From Branchiostoma floridae (taxonomy: Eukaryota > Chordata > Leptocardii > Amphioxiformes > Branchiostomatidae), in contig NC_049988.1 in NCBI RefSeq assembly GCF_000003815.2, positions 15,078,452 through 15,142,451 of the forward strand: a stretch of DNA of 64,000 nucleotides, in the 5' to 3' direction. Numbering within the stretch: the stretch's first letter is position 1; each line of letters opens with the position of its first letter. The notes beneath the pieces were generated by a model, which ran no database searches, was not told where the DNA came from, and saw only the letters and a list, made by a program, of their open reading frames with translations. Both the position numbers and the translations under genes were made by a program. Positions 35,417 through 45,900 of this stretch are shown here, one piece after another.

Positions 35417-37655
35417 ATGAACCAATGTCTGAAGCTTACGTTCCTGGTAGTGACATGCTGTCTTCTGTTGGCGACTTTCCTGCTCAAAAGTCAAGAAAAT
35501 TACATCCTGAGGTAACAGTCATTAACCATGCAAACCCTTTACAAGATGTCTGGTGATGAAAAATTATGCCTTTTTAATAATGATGATTTCTTCTTGTTGG
35601 TGGCTTTTGCTGTTGATTCTTTATAAACGAAAAAGACTATATGTAGAAAGTGTGTTCAACAAAGAATTAATGACATGGTACATTCTCTGTACGTTCATTT
35701 TGAAGGGGCCCGTATAAGACAAGTGTTTTTATATTGCTTACAGTGTAAACGCGTAACTCGTGAATGAGACATTAATGATATGAAGGACTTGAAGTTAACA
35801 CCGTGTATACATGTAACATACACTGTAGGACACTACCGATGCCTTTCAACAACAGCGTTTCTGGAGGCAAAAACTTGAAAGCTTTCACATCGAAAAGCAA
35901 AACGAGAATGTCGAAGATTTTACACGACGCAACATCTACATCGGATTGGGTTTACAACAAAACGGCAGCGGATCAAGTACGGTATGTCTCTTTGTGTCTT
36001 TTTCTATATTTATCAGAACTGAACTTAATTTTTGCTATCTAAGACTATCTATAGGCTTACTCAGATAAGACAGCCAGTAACTTCTGAACGTAATCGTAAG
36101 ATGTGGTATATCCTTACGGACTTGTCATAGAACTATTAGGTTCTCAGTCAAGTTCACAAGACACACGATCTAGATATGAGTGCATTTTATTCTTCTTCTC
36201 TCGTCACATGGCCAACTCCCTCCAGGAGTGGCTCTCGCCTCTCTGGATCTCCCCTCCAGACTCCCATCTGACCTACATTCCTTCTTTCTGTCAGTGATCC
36301 TTCCATGATTTCCTTAGTCTTCAAATCTAAATCAGCAAGGTCAATAGACAATGATCTGCCATTGGTCGTCCAATGATCCCCAAGGTATCCGAATGATATC
36401 TCAATGATCTCAATGATCAATGGTAATTAGTCGTCCATCAGTGTCACATCAGTCATGTGATCATGGGGTCTGAGGACTTGACACAATGTCGGATGTATTT
36501 GCAACCCTTTCCAGATAGAGTATACCCTTACTTCTTGCGCTTGGTGAAGAAACTATGTGATATCAATTACAGAACTGCTACAGCGCGATTGAGTCTCTAC
36601 AGTCTCTTTCGTTTGAGCTGGCTGGGCAACCCGCCACAGAAAAGGAAGTGTCCATCAAATTGCAAGACAAGAAACATCGTACAACACCAGAAGACGTGCG
36701 CTCTCGTGGGCAACAGTGGAATCCTCCTTGGAAGCAACTGCGGTTCTGAGATTGACTCCAAAGATTTCGTCGTACGAATGGACTTACCGGGCGTCTCAGG
36801 GTTCGAAAACGACGTCGGCGGACGGACCAACATGACGGTTGTAAGCCCTAAAACGACGAGACTCGTGGAAAAGTCTGCTAAGCTTAAGAATCGTAGTGAG
36901 GATGTGAACGAGGGTCGCCTTCGTGGAATAAAAGATACTATTCTGTTAATAGACAAAGAGTCACGTAAACACCTCCAGGTGGCAATTGCTCAATACAACT
37001 TATCGTTCACGCTCCTCACCACCAAGGCCAGGATTATTGGAATGATTAGATCCGACAGAAGTGTTAATCGGTAAGTTGTTGTTGAAGGTAATTGGTATGT
37101 AATCAATAATCATTTGATCTGATATATTTGTATATCATAAACAAATTTAAATGTCATTTTCATACCAGAAGACGTGTCACCACCTGAAACGCTTCCATTA
37201 ACATGACTACTGCTTTCCACATTGCTATCAATCTTCAGAAGCTGTTTATAAAAAATATGAAATACACCATTTATGTATATATTGTGCTGATTGTACATTC
37301 AACAACAGTCAGTCAGCGGTTTCATTTTTATGCTGTTGTTGCTGTTGTTTGCAGGATCGCGTCAAGTATATCAGGTCGTCACTTTAGAAGAAAGCCAACT
37401 GTTGGACTGTTTACTTCTTTGATGATGACAACCTTTTGTGAGAAACTCTATCTCTACGGCTTCTTTCCGTTTCTAAAAGACACGGAGAACAGATCCATAC
37501 CTTACCACTACTATCCCAGCGGCCTCGCCAACTCGCCCATTGTACCAAACGCAGGTGGTAACCATAATATGGCCTGGGAGTATAACTTTCATAAGGAGCT
37601 ACACAGGCAGGGCGTTTACAGTGTGCACGTTGGTCCATGTACAAGAAGGAGATAG
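35417..37655 (+). CDS. Alpha-2,8-sialyltransferase-like (ST8Sia family), second gene, 4 coding exons, about 348 aa
   Basis: The coding exons are 35417-35511, 35829-35981, 36573-37070 and 37355-37655, with the same phases as the minus-strand gene at 26424-28644. Exon 1 encodes a signal anchor (LKLTFLVVTCCLLLATFLL); the exon itself begins at 35392 after an acceptor. Motif L starts at residue 125 (CALVGNSGILLGSNCGSEI). Motif S is about 264-287 (PTVGLFTSLMMTTFCEK). Motif III is near 299-302 (YHYY). Motif VS is HNMAWE with H319 and E324. All are intact, so an active Golgi CMP-sialic acid transferase is expected. The acceptor is unknown. It shares the exact block QHQKTCALVGNSGILLGS, apart from the first residue, with the other gene, showing recent local duplication. 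If an upstream coding micro-exon ends in phase 2, the reading frame could extend leftward as RFKNNIISAM; I favour the ATG at 35417. Confidence 0.88.
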
Positions 37656-38330
37656 CATAAAGCTGCCTGTACGTATGTAAATACTTTACGTTTCGTGACC
37701 GCATCTGAACTGTGAGCAGCGACACCTGTCCTGCAGTACAATGTGAACCAGTCAGAATTGCATTGAAGAAGATGACAGACGGTCACCGAAACGTCGGTGA
37801 GAATAAAGCAATGGTTGTGTAAAAAGAGTCTCTTTATTCAGTGACGGAGAAGGAGTGAACGTTGCCTAAACCCTGACATTGCCGATGTCTAAAACACAAT
37901 ATCTGCAGTCATGATGTTATTATTGATAAAAGTAAAATTACGTTTTAATGATGTTTTCTACCCATTGTCGACAGCTACGTAAAACCAGCACACACTGCAC
38001 TCCTTGAGACTGAAAAATATCTTAGAAATTTTAATTTCTAAGATATTTTTATAAAAACTTTATATTTATATTTTTATAAAAACTTTATTTTTATATTTTT
38101 ATTAAAACTTTATTTTTATATTTTTATTAAAACTTTCTCAGGCTATTCAATTGTTGGCGGCAACGTATTTATGAATGATTATAATTCTTTGATTATCATA
38201 TTTTTGCTACCGTTACTTCTGTTACTGTATAAACTATGTAGCCAGTAAAATGTATCTAAATGTTATGAAATCAAATATGTGAGAAATTAAAGGTATTCCT
38301 TTTCTGAAATTTAGAAACTAAAATGAAAAC
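37656..38330. other. Intergenic between sialyltransferase gene and tRNA
   Basis: A short imperfect tandem repeat of TTTTATATTTTTATTAAAAC lies at 38040-38140. A possible AATAAA signal is near 37803. No gene is seen. Confidence 0.4.
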
Positions 38331-38402
38331 GGGCCTGTCCGGGATTCGAACCCGGGACCTCTCGCACCCAAAGCGAGAATCATACCCCTAGACCAACAGG
38401 CC
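38331..38402 (-). tRNA. tRNA-Pro (UGG anticodon)
   Basis: The minus strand gives a 72-nt cloverleaf. The acceptor stem GGCCTGT pairs with ACAGGCC. The D arm contains TGGTCTAGGGG, the anticodon stem-loop is CTCGCTTTGGGTGCGAG with TGG, and the T arm is CCGGGTTCGAATCCCGG. There is no intron and no encoded CCA. An oligo-T stretch follows within about 10 nt on the minus strand. All stems pair, so it looks functional. Confidence 0.96.
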
Positions 38403-39770
38403 GTCTTGATATCTTTACGACTTAAAACTCGAATCCGCACATTGATATGGATTCGATCACGCTTCTATATCCTTGCTAGTTTCGTTATAGAAAGCGGCGA
38501 ATCACATACTACAAAAGTAGATCGCACAATAAGCTTTGAATAGAAATTTTACTATGTCACACATGTACAGGTTAGGCCACAGCAAGTAAATTTTATGGAT
38601 GACATCCTCTGCACACTGCAAAAATAGTGCGATAGGGCGAAAAAAAACAAGATGGGTGAAAAAAAACAAGATGGCTACATTTTCAAAAATAGGCACCATA
38701 AAGTTGTGATGACTGTTGCAAAAAGAATTAAAGGGACAAACATGGTATCAGAGTCATTCATTCCTGTATTTAAGACATGTACTGGTGTGGTAAAAGTGAC
38801 ACTACTGTGGTAGATTGGCATCACCAACAAAGTTGGTAACCACACTCATTGCTTCATATTCGTGTGACTTTGACAACTATACAATAAGTTTCATTTCTAC
38901 ACTTTTAATCCTGGGTACCTCGCAAATGTCACTTCTACAAGTACAATTAGTAGGCTACAACACAATATATTTGCTCATTTTGGTACTTTATCGTTATGTT
39001 GACCATCCCCGCAGAAGAAAAAAAATCTTGTTTTTTTTCTGAAATCAGGCGAAAATTAATGCGCGCGCTGATGTCATCCATAAAATTTACTTGCTGTGGC
39101 CTTACTTATATGTAACATTACGAATATCTATTTATTTTAGTAAGGGTATAAAATACACTTCAGTGTCACTGACGAAAACTAGTGTCACAGACGGATTCTA
39201 GTTGAAATATCTGGCAGTTTCCAAAATCATATCCAGTTGCTTGAGTAACTGCTTTTTTGGCATATTTATTTTAAGGCATACTATAGAATCAGATCCCATA
39301 GAAATTTTTGCATAAAAGTGATACTACATCACACAGGTTGCAAAAGAAAGCAGTTGGCTTCAGATCCATCCTTCTCTAAGAAAACTAATCTGAAGTTCCA
39401 AGATGACATGAAAGGGGGCGCTTCAGATACGGTACATCGATTTCATTACAGAATGTAGAATAATTCGAGTACAAGATTTTAAATGGTATTTTTGCAAAAC
39501 AGAAGTCTCCTTTTACATGCGTATAATACAATGAAACAAACTCCATATGTCATCTGTCGTGTTGTGCTTTTTATTTCAATATATACCATTCCTTGATAGT
39601 AGACCCACTGGCAGTGCCAGTGGAAACCTTTCAGAGCAATATGAAGAAACGGAGAGGAGCAAGGGGCCTCTCCCTGGCCTAGGCACTTGGGCGAGCAGGC
39701 AGGTTGTTTATGTTTATAACTTCATATGACTATCATCTGTAAAGGCTCCGTTTCATTTTTAATTATCATG
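38403..39770. other. Intergenic, no supported gene
   Basis: The phrase GATGACATC..TAAAATTTACTTGCTGTGGCC near 39070-39105 is the inverted form of GGCCACAGCAAGTAAATTTT at 38575-38600. The interval 38570-39105 may therefore be a long-armed inverted repeat element of about 530 bp. Otherwise nothing is recognised. Confidence 0.45.
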
Positions 39771-39924
39771 TCTCCAAGCAGACCCTACGGCGCCTTAGAG
39801 ATAGTATCAAAGCTGGCAAAAGTGCATAGCCGGCCAAAGGGAGTCAAACGGCAACCAGAGATATACTAGTCCTTGGCCATCTTTGATACTATCTCTAAGG
39901 CACCGTAGGGTCTGCTTGGAGACT
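39771..39924. mobile_element. MITE, CTCCAAGCAG family (copy 3 of 3)
   Basis: The ends TCTCCAAGCAGACCCTACGG and CCGTAGGGTCTGCTTGGAGA are perfect inverted repeats, the best preserved of the three copies. The internal arms also pair (GATAGTATCAAAG / CTTTGATACTATC). Confidence 0.88.
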
Positions 39925-39978
39925 AGAAAATACGTGTCTTAGGCTTTGGCAGTTTAGAGTCGAGTGAACATCATTTGC

Positions 39979-40278
39979 CTATCTTTTACTTGTACATGGA
40001 CCAACATGCATCCTATAAACGCCCCGACTGTGTAGCTCCTTGTGAAAATTGTACTCCAAGGCCCTATATTGTGATGACCACCTGCGTTTGGTACGATGGG
40101 AGAGACGAAGTCGCTATGATAGTAGTGGTAAGGGATGGATCTGTTCTCCGTGTCTTTTTGAAAGGGAAAGAAGCCGTAGAGATAGAGTCTGTCACAGAAG
40201 GTTGTCATCATCAAAGAAGTAAACAGGCCAACAGTTGGCTTTCTCGTAAAACGACGACCTGATATTGTTGTCGCGATC
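39979..40278 (-). pseudogene. Broken ST8Sia-like last exon
   Basis: After an acceptor (CTTCCAG, exon start 40278) the minus strand encodes a segment equal in layout to the last exon of the two intact sialyltransferase genes: motif S (PTVGLFTSLMMTTFCDR) and motif III (YHYY). At the VS motif the frame shifts by a net two inserted bases (about 40065-40072). HN is therefore followed by IGPWST instead of MAWEYN, and the essential Glu is lost. The original stop (TAG, 39979-39981) survives in the old frame. No exon for motif L is found upstream within the remaining space. This is best read as a dead partial copy inverted relative to the gene at 35417-37655. A sequencing error could explain the shift but not the missing exons. 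Confidence 0.8.
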
Positions 40279-40624
40279 CTGGAAGTAAGAAAAATACATA
40301 GTGTATGTTTTAGATGTACAGGGAACATAATACATCCATGCTATATTTCTAGTTACAAAGAAACATATTTCTAGTTAACGTTACGTGAAATATATTTCTA
40401 GTTATTTAGTCAGCTCTTTCATTTTCACTGAATGAAGAAGTTGAATTACTTCTGAAACGTCTGATACTCTCTTTTTCTTATTATCCAATGGTATATATGA
40501 AATCAAACATGTGTTATGAATAGTTTTGCGTCAAATCCAAAATGGCGATGTCCCTTCCCTTCGTACGTATGTCTCTTTGTTTGTTGACTTGACATGAGAT
40601 GATAATTTGCGTCTAAGTTTCTTT

Positions 40625-40711
40625 TATGTCTATTAGGGATAATCGCACAAAGACTTTGGAGTTGTAGTTAGTAGGAGGGGTCAAAGTTGAAGAGAACAGT
40701 TCACTATTTGC
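40625..40711 (-). repeat. Inverted copy of the sialyltransferase 5' segment
   Basis: On the minus strand the sequence around CACCCCTTTGCAAATAGTGA and TCAACTTTGACC matches 34733-34800 upstream of the intact plus-strand gene. It continues to the right of the LINE insertion (from 41062), showing that the insertion split it. Confidence 0.65.
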
Positions 40712-41072
40712 AAAGGGGTGAGCATCAAAAGGATCGATAGAGTACCTAACAGCACAATCTACGATATGACCAAAACAAAGCCGCTGACACAACTCGTGCG
40801 CTTGAGGCAGCTGAACTTTCTTGGACACGTTCTGCGCATGCCTGAGGATGAGCCTGTCAGTCTGTATGCACTTTACGTCCCTCTTCATGGCAGACCTAGA
40901 CGGGGACGCCAACCTACTTTTTATCTACAGTACGTCCAACGGCTAATGGGAGACCATCATGGCCAGATCACCCCCAGGCAGCTTCGCCAGCTCGCTGCTG
41001 ATAGGCGGAACTCCAGGAGAAGGCTTGCAGTCGCCTTCGCTGCAGCCGAACGATGATGATGAAAGGGGTGAG
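40712..41072 (+). mobile_element. 5'-truncated non-LTR retrotransposon fragment with target-site duplication
   Basis: An 11-bp direct repeat AAAGGGGTGAG at 40712-40722 and 41062-41072 flanks the fragment. Inside, an open frame encodes the C-terminal tail of a LINE reverse transcriptase polyprotein (RQLNFLGHVLRMPEDEP, then LHGRPRRGRQPTFYLQYVQR). It ends in ATGATGATGATG, the short tandem tail typical of RTE-like LINEs. Only the last 110 residues remain, so it is dead on arrival. It interrupts the duplicated sialyltransferase 5' segment. Confidence 0.85.
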
Positions 41073-41637
41073 GATAGAAAGCCCACAACATGCCATCTTC
41101 TTCAGTTTGTCACATACTGAGTATGCATGATTAAGTTTCTTCATTCTTTCTGAAGTATCATACATGTCGTTTAAGTAACGTGAGTATTGATCCTTTGCTG
41201 GCTTCAGGATTACCGAGTAAGTTTCAATCACAGTTGGTATAAGCAAGGAGGTTATATAACCTCCTTGGTATAAGTTATGTTTTGTTGTGTACTGTCGTGA
41301 AGTTTTCAGTTGAATCGGAAGAGGGCGCTACAGGTACGATAGACTTGTTATTTTGGCATTGGAGTAGACTAATTTAGATTATGTAATTGTTAGATGAATG
41401 TGTGAAATACACCTCCGTCAGATAGATGATATGACCAAAGTCACTATGACTGTATCTAAAACGATTTGCAACATATCCAATAGATGAAACACGCGAATTG
41501 CTACACTTTCCTTTTCAATGGACCATTGTGTCTCTGGAAGTAGTATTTTCAGATCGGCCCATCAAATTACCGGTGGAGTTGTAAGACAATATCCAGAGAG
41601 AGAAAGTTACGAATTCTTTTCTAAAAATGAGACTTCA

Positions 41638-41709
41638 GGGCCTGTCCAGGATTTGAACCCGGGACCTCTCGCACCCGAAGCGAGAATCATACCCCTAGAC
41701 CAACAGGCC
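41638..41709 (-). tRNA. tRNA-Pro (CGG anticodon)
   Basis: A 72-nt minus-strand cloverleaf almost identical to the tRNA at 38331-38402. The anticodon loop is CTTCGGGTG, giving CGG. The T arm is CCGGGTTCAAATCCTGG, with one G-U pair. The acceptor stem GGCCTGT/ACAGGCC is intact. An oligo-T terminator follows on the minus strand. It is likely functional. Confidence 0.94.
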
Positions 41710-41989
41710 GAATTATTCAGAGTTTGTTTTACTATGTATGTTTATTCATGACAGGAAATATAAAAGAGTTATTTGAAGAGGCATGCAAAACTGCAAAAAA
41801 AATCCAAACGTTTACTGACGAAAACAAAACTATAACCCTGTTAAAGTAACATAACCCACTCATCATAGAAAAAGTGGGACACTTCGTCTTCCACTGTTTC
41901 CAGAAAAGAAGTCAAACCTCAAATGCTTTATATATCGTAGCTCTTAGCAGACCATATTATTGCTAGAGTACTAGTAGTCACAAGTTTCT

Positions 41990-42112
41990 ACTTGTCACCA
42001 CTGTTATGCTAAAGTATCTTGTTTTATGTATGTTTACTATGTATTCTGTATGTGCTATGTTGCAATTAGCCCCCGAGCAAGACCTTGCAAATAAACTTTC
42101 CATTTTATTTAT
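41990..42112 (+). repeat. Possible LINE 3' end
   Basis: The stretch ending TTGCAATTAGCCCCCGAGC, AAGACCTTGCAAATAAACTT resembles CR1-like LINE 3' termini seen widely in metazoan genomes. No coding part is attached. The assignment is tentative. Confidence 0.3.
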
Positions 42113-42189
42113 CTGAGTCTGCATAACTGGTAATACCGACTTGCGGAGTTGCGTATCAGCTTAAATTACTTTAATCTCGATCACTGAAA

Positions 42190-42355
42190 ACTGACCTAAC
42201 CTTTTATACTCCCTCTTTGTGAACTTGGCACTACACACGCCCGGATATCTTCCGCCAGATGTCTGCTATGATCTCAAATGTCAGCTTTTTTTCCCAAGGA
42301 AACTTACTTCTTTTGCCAGATTTTGCTTGCTATCGCAAATTTTCCTCCAGCGTTT
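42190..42355 (-). repeat. Dispersed repeat carrying TATAAAAG, inverted copy at 51320-51510
   Basis: On the minus strand it matches 51320-51510 over AGCTGACATTTGAGATCATA, the block CGGAAGATATCCGG and GTGCCAAGTTCACA, then GGGGGAGTATAAAAGG. The TATA-like box is conserved in both copies. It lies downstream of the minus-strand avidin gene. Confidence 0.7.
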
Positions 42356-42972
42356 TGTTTGAGCATCATCACCACCACCGACCGTACTAGAAGCATGCGG
42401 GATGCCACAGAACAGAATACAGTAACTGTCTAATTTTACTCAGTTAAACCACCATCTATTTCAAAAAGAATAAAGACTATTGTATTGTTTATGCTACAGT
42501 TATCATTGTGGAAAACGAAGTACCACCTCTAATACTTTAATTTGTATACCAGCCACAGAAGTACACCGCTATCATTTTTCTCTTACATTTTAAATTTACA
42601 ACAGCTCGCTGCTATAAGGATTTATTTGAATTTCATACGTACAAAATTTTCTTTCGATATTGTTCACATTAGTGACTGTACAGGTAGTTTTTCGTGAGGA
42701 CAGTTGCGCCAGGTTTTCTTGTTTCCCTTATTTTTCTTTACTAACATGTATTTCTATGAAAGTCTCACTTATTATAACTGTTTTATATTTTTATCTATGT
42801 TGTTGAAACGAGGACTTATAAAGAATTTGCTTTTTGTTGATCCTGAATAGATAACTGTTAACAAAGTAAACAAAATATGCAGCGATCACACACTTAAAAG
42901 GAACGAGACAAAGCATGCAATTGACTTTAATTGAGTCTTTTTTATTATCTTTTGGGAGACCTCAAGGTTCAT

Positions 42973-45900
42973 TTAAAGATGGCCATGCAATGGCCCTGTG
43001 GCCGTCTGTGGATAGCGTGTGAAGGTGTCCTCTCCCACCCGGGCTGCCAGCCAGCGATCATCGCAGCCGTCAACCTTTTGGCGGTACACCCATGTGGTAT
43101 GGAGTTCAACATGACCGCCACAGATGACGCATTGGGCTGTGGATAGCACAAAGAAACTCAATATGTACCTGTCAGACGACAGAGCTTCTGACTGGAGTGC
43201 TGCTTCTTGCCGCAAGCAGTACTCCAGTCAGAAGCTCTGAGGAAGATGCCTGATAGACATCGACATCATAAGCAGGTAAGAGACGCTCCTGGTTGGAAGA
43301 AGAAGGAAATTCCAATATTTATTTATTTATTTATTTATTTACTTGCCAATGATACAACTCATTACACGGATCTACCTAGGCAGCTTTGGGCTGGTAGCGG
43401 CAGATCCACAGAGATACAGACGAACATACATCATCGGTCGACGTGATCGCACATGTTCGCACATGTTAACACACGACGGGGTCATACCGCCCCTTACGGG
43501 GTGACATACCCTTTCATATGCGCCAGGTCTCCCGTCCGGGTGAATGATGAATATCCTATGTTCTACGAGCCTGATGCGATTTCATCTCAAGCGTGCTGCT
43601 TTAATTTGTTCCCTTGGTTACAAGCATATGATATTTACCTGTCCATGCTGAGGTGGACCGACTGTAGTTCACGATCCAGGCAAACGTTCCGTGAGGATCT
43701 CCCACAGACCTGGACATCACCAATCCAGGTGGCGAGTTCCCTGCCGCCCCCTGTAGGCCCATAAAAGTCTTTCGTCTTAGATGATTCAAGATAAAGTGAA
43801 GAACTACACTAGACCAAGCACTACAAACAATTTAGAACATTTGGGATCCCCTTGTTTGTTAAAGCCTCTTCCTGCCTCGTGGAAGTTTTTTTTAGTTTAG
43901 AATATATGTAGCTTTTGGACCTGACAGAAACATTACAGAATATAGTCAGCTAGATAAATCAATGTCGCATCGCTTTGAACAATAGTTTTGTCTTAGTTTA
44001 ACTGCGGATTTTAGTATAAAATCTCCAGCTTTTGAGTTTTTATAGACATGTACATGTAGGTGTACCTGGGTAGACTCCACCGCTGTCCCGTAAAAGCCGG
44101 TGATGATCGTGCCGTTCTGCACCAGCGTCATCTGGGAGCCGAGGTTGTTGTACCAGAGTCCGGTGATGTCCTCACACGGATTGGCGTCTAGACAAAAACA
44201 ATCGTTTGTACGCAGACGTACCCATTGATTAAGCCTCTCTTATACATATCCGACCATAGACCCTACCGCAGGCAAGGTGGGCTGCGGTTAATAGTTGTTG
44301 TGGGCGCCGTGGCTGGTTAGGCTTAGGTCACATTTCCAAACTGGGGCCCGGCCGGGCAGCTTTGGGGAGCGAAAAGAATGGTGTAAAAGACATCAAAATA
44401 CACATTGTGTCAAAATATGATTCATGGGCATGATTTGTGTATATTTCTAGGTATATATCTTGATTTTTTATTTCCTAAAGCATCCCGCCCGGGCCCCGGT
44501 TTGGAAATGTGACCAAAGCCTTAGGCCTACGTCACATTTCCAAACCGGGGCCCGACCGGGCAGCTTGAGAAAACGAAAAATAGAAATGTATACGTAAAAA
44601 TATACACATATAATGCCCACGGCTATTCTCTTTACGTCTTGTGTAATTTGGTGCCTTTTATATCATACTTTCAGTTCCCAAAAGCTGCCCGGACAGGCCC
44701 CTTTGTGGAAATGTGACCTTAGCTTTACTGGTCGGCTCTGCTAGCGATCGAATATTTCAAAAGGGTGGACGGGAGGTTTGGAATTTTTTGGGAACGGGTT
44801 GAGGGCGGTTTGGCTTGTGGAGTAAGGCACGATTTACACTTGTAGTTTTATCTGTAGTACTACAGATCGTAGTCTACTACTGTAGTAGACTACAGATTTT
44901 TTCTGGGTATAAACAGAAACGAAGTGTAGTCTACTACTGTAGTCTACTACACCCTCCGAGGCTGTAGTACTACAGTTCAGCGGACGTTCTATGAGAATTC
45001 GAACCGGGTGTAAACAGAAACTGTAGTAGACTACAGCTGACTGACGTCAACCGCCTCAGTCGCCTCCTGCGATGCATACATTCTTGGCGCGTCTGGTTGA
45101 AAACCTGGGTCATGAATAACAGGATAAACACCTGCTGAATCATGAACATAATGGCTTCCGCCTCTCCCGTCATTTTGATCCGTCTGGTGGTCAAAATTGG
45201 ACACTTTTGACACAGCAGGAAGGATATGAAGAAGACCTAAGAAATTGATCTGTTCGATCTGGCGTAATTCGAAACGAACGCGTGTTCTGTTTGGGTCATC
45301 TGCGGTCATTGTACTATTTTCTATTGTCAGGGCCTATTTTTCAGGGTGTCTTGTATTAGAAAAAATGCTCCTTTTTCACAAATATAAGATTCCCGCGCCC
45401 TGCCAAGAGTCACAGATCACATTCGGTCACAACAATTTCTCCGCAATCATCGCAGCACCTGTGTCTCACTCGGCGCCATGCTGTAGACTACTACACGACA
45501 CACTACTATGTGNNNNNNNNNNNNNNNNNNNNNNNNNNNNNNNNNNNNNNNNNNNNNNNNNNNNNNNNNNNNNNNNNNNNNNNNNNNNNNNNNNNNNNNN
45601 NNNNNNNNNNNNNNNNNNNNNNNNNNNNNNNNNNNNNNNNNNNNNNNNNNNNNNNNNNNNNNNNNNNNNNNNNNNNNNNNNNNNNNNNNNNNNNNNNNNN
45701 NNNNNNNNNNNNNNNNNNNNNNNNNNNNNNNNNNNNNNNNNNNNNNNNNNNNNNNNNNNNNNNNNNNNNNNNNNNNNNNNNNNNNNNNNNNNNNNNNNNN
45801 NNNNNNNNNNNNNNNNNNNNNNNNNNNNNNNNNNNNNNNNNNNNNNNNNNNNNNNNNNNNNNNNNNNNNNNNNNNNNNNNNNNNNNNNNNNNNNNNNNNN

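Noticed and set aside
35803-36420. Extensions of sialyltransferase exon 2 and nearby antisense frames
   Set aside because: The donor at 35981 gives the phase conserved in the paralogue. The extensions are intron.
40718-41056. 112-residue frame considered as a host gene
   Set aside because: Its sequence is the C-terminal tail of a LINE polyprotein and it is bounded by a target-site duplication.
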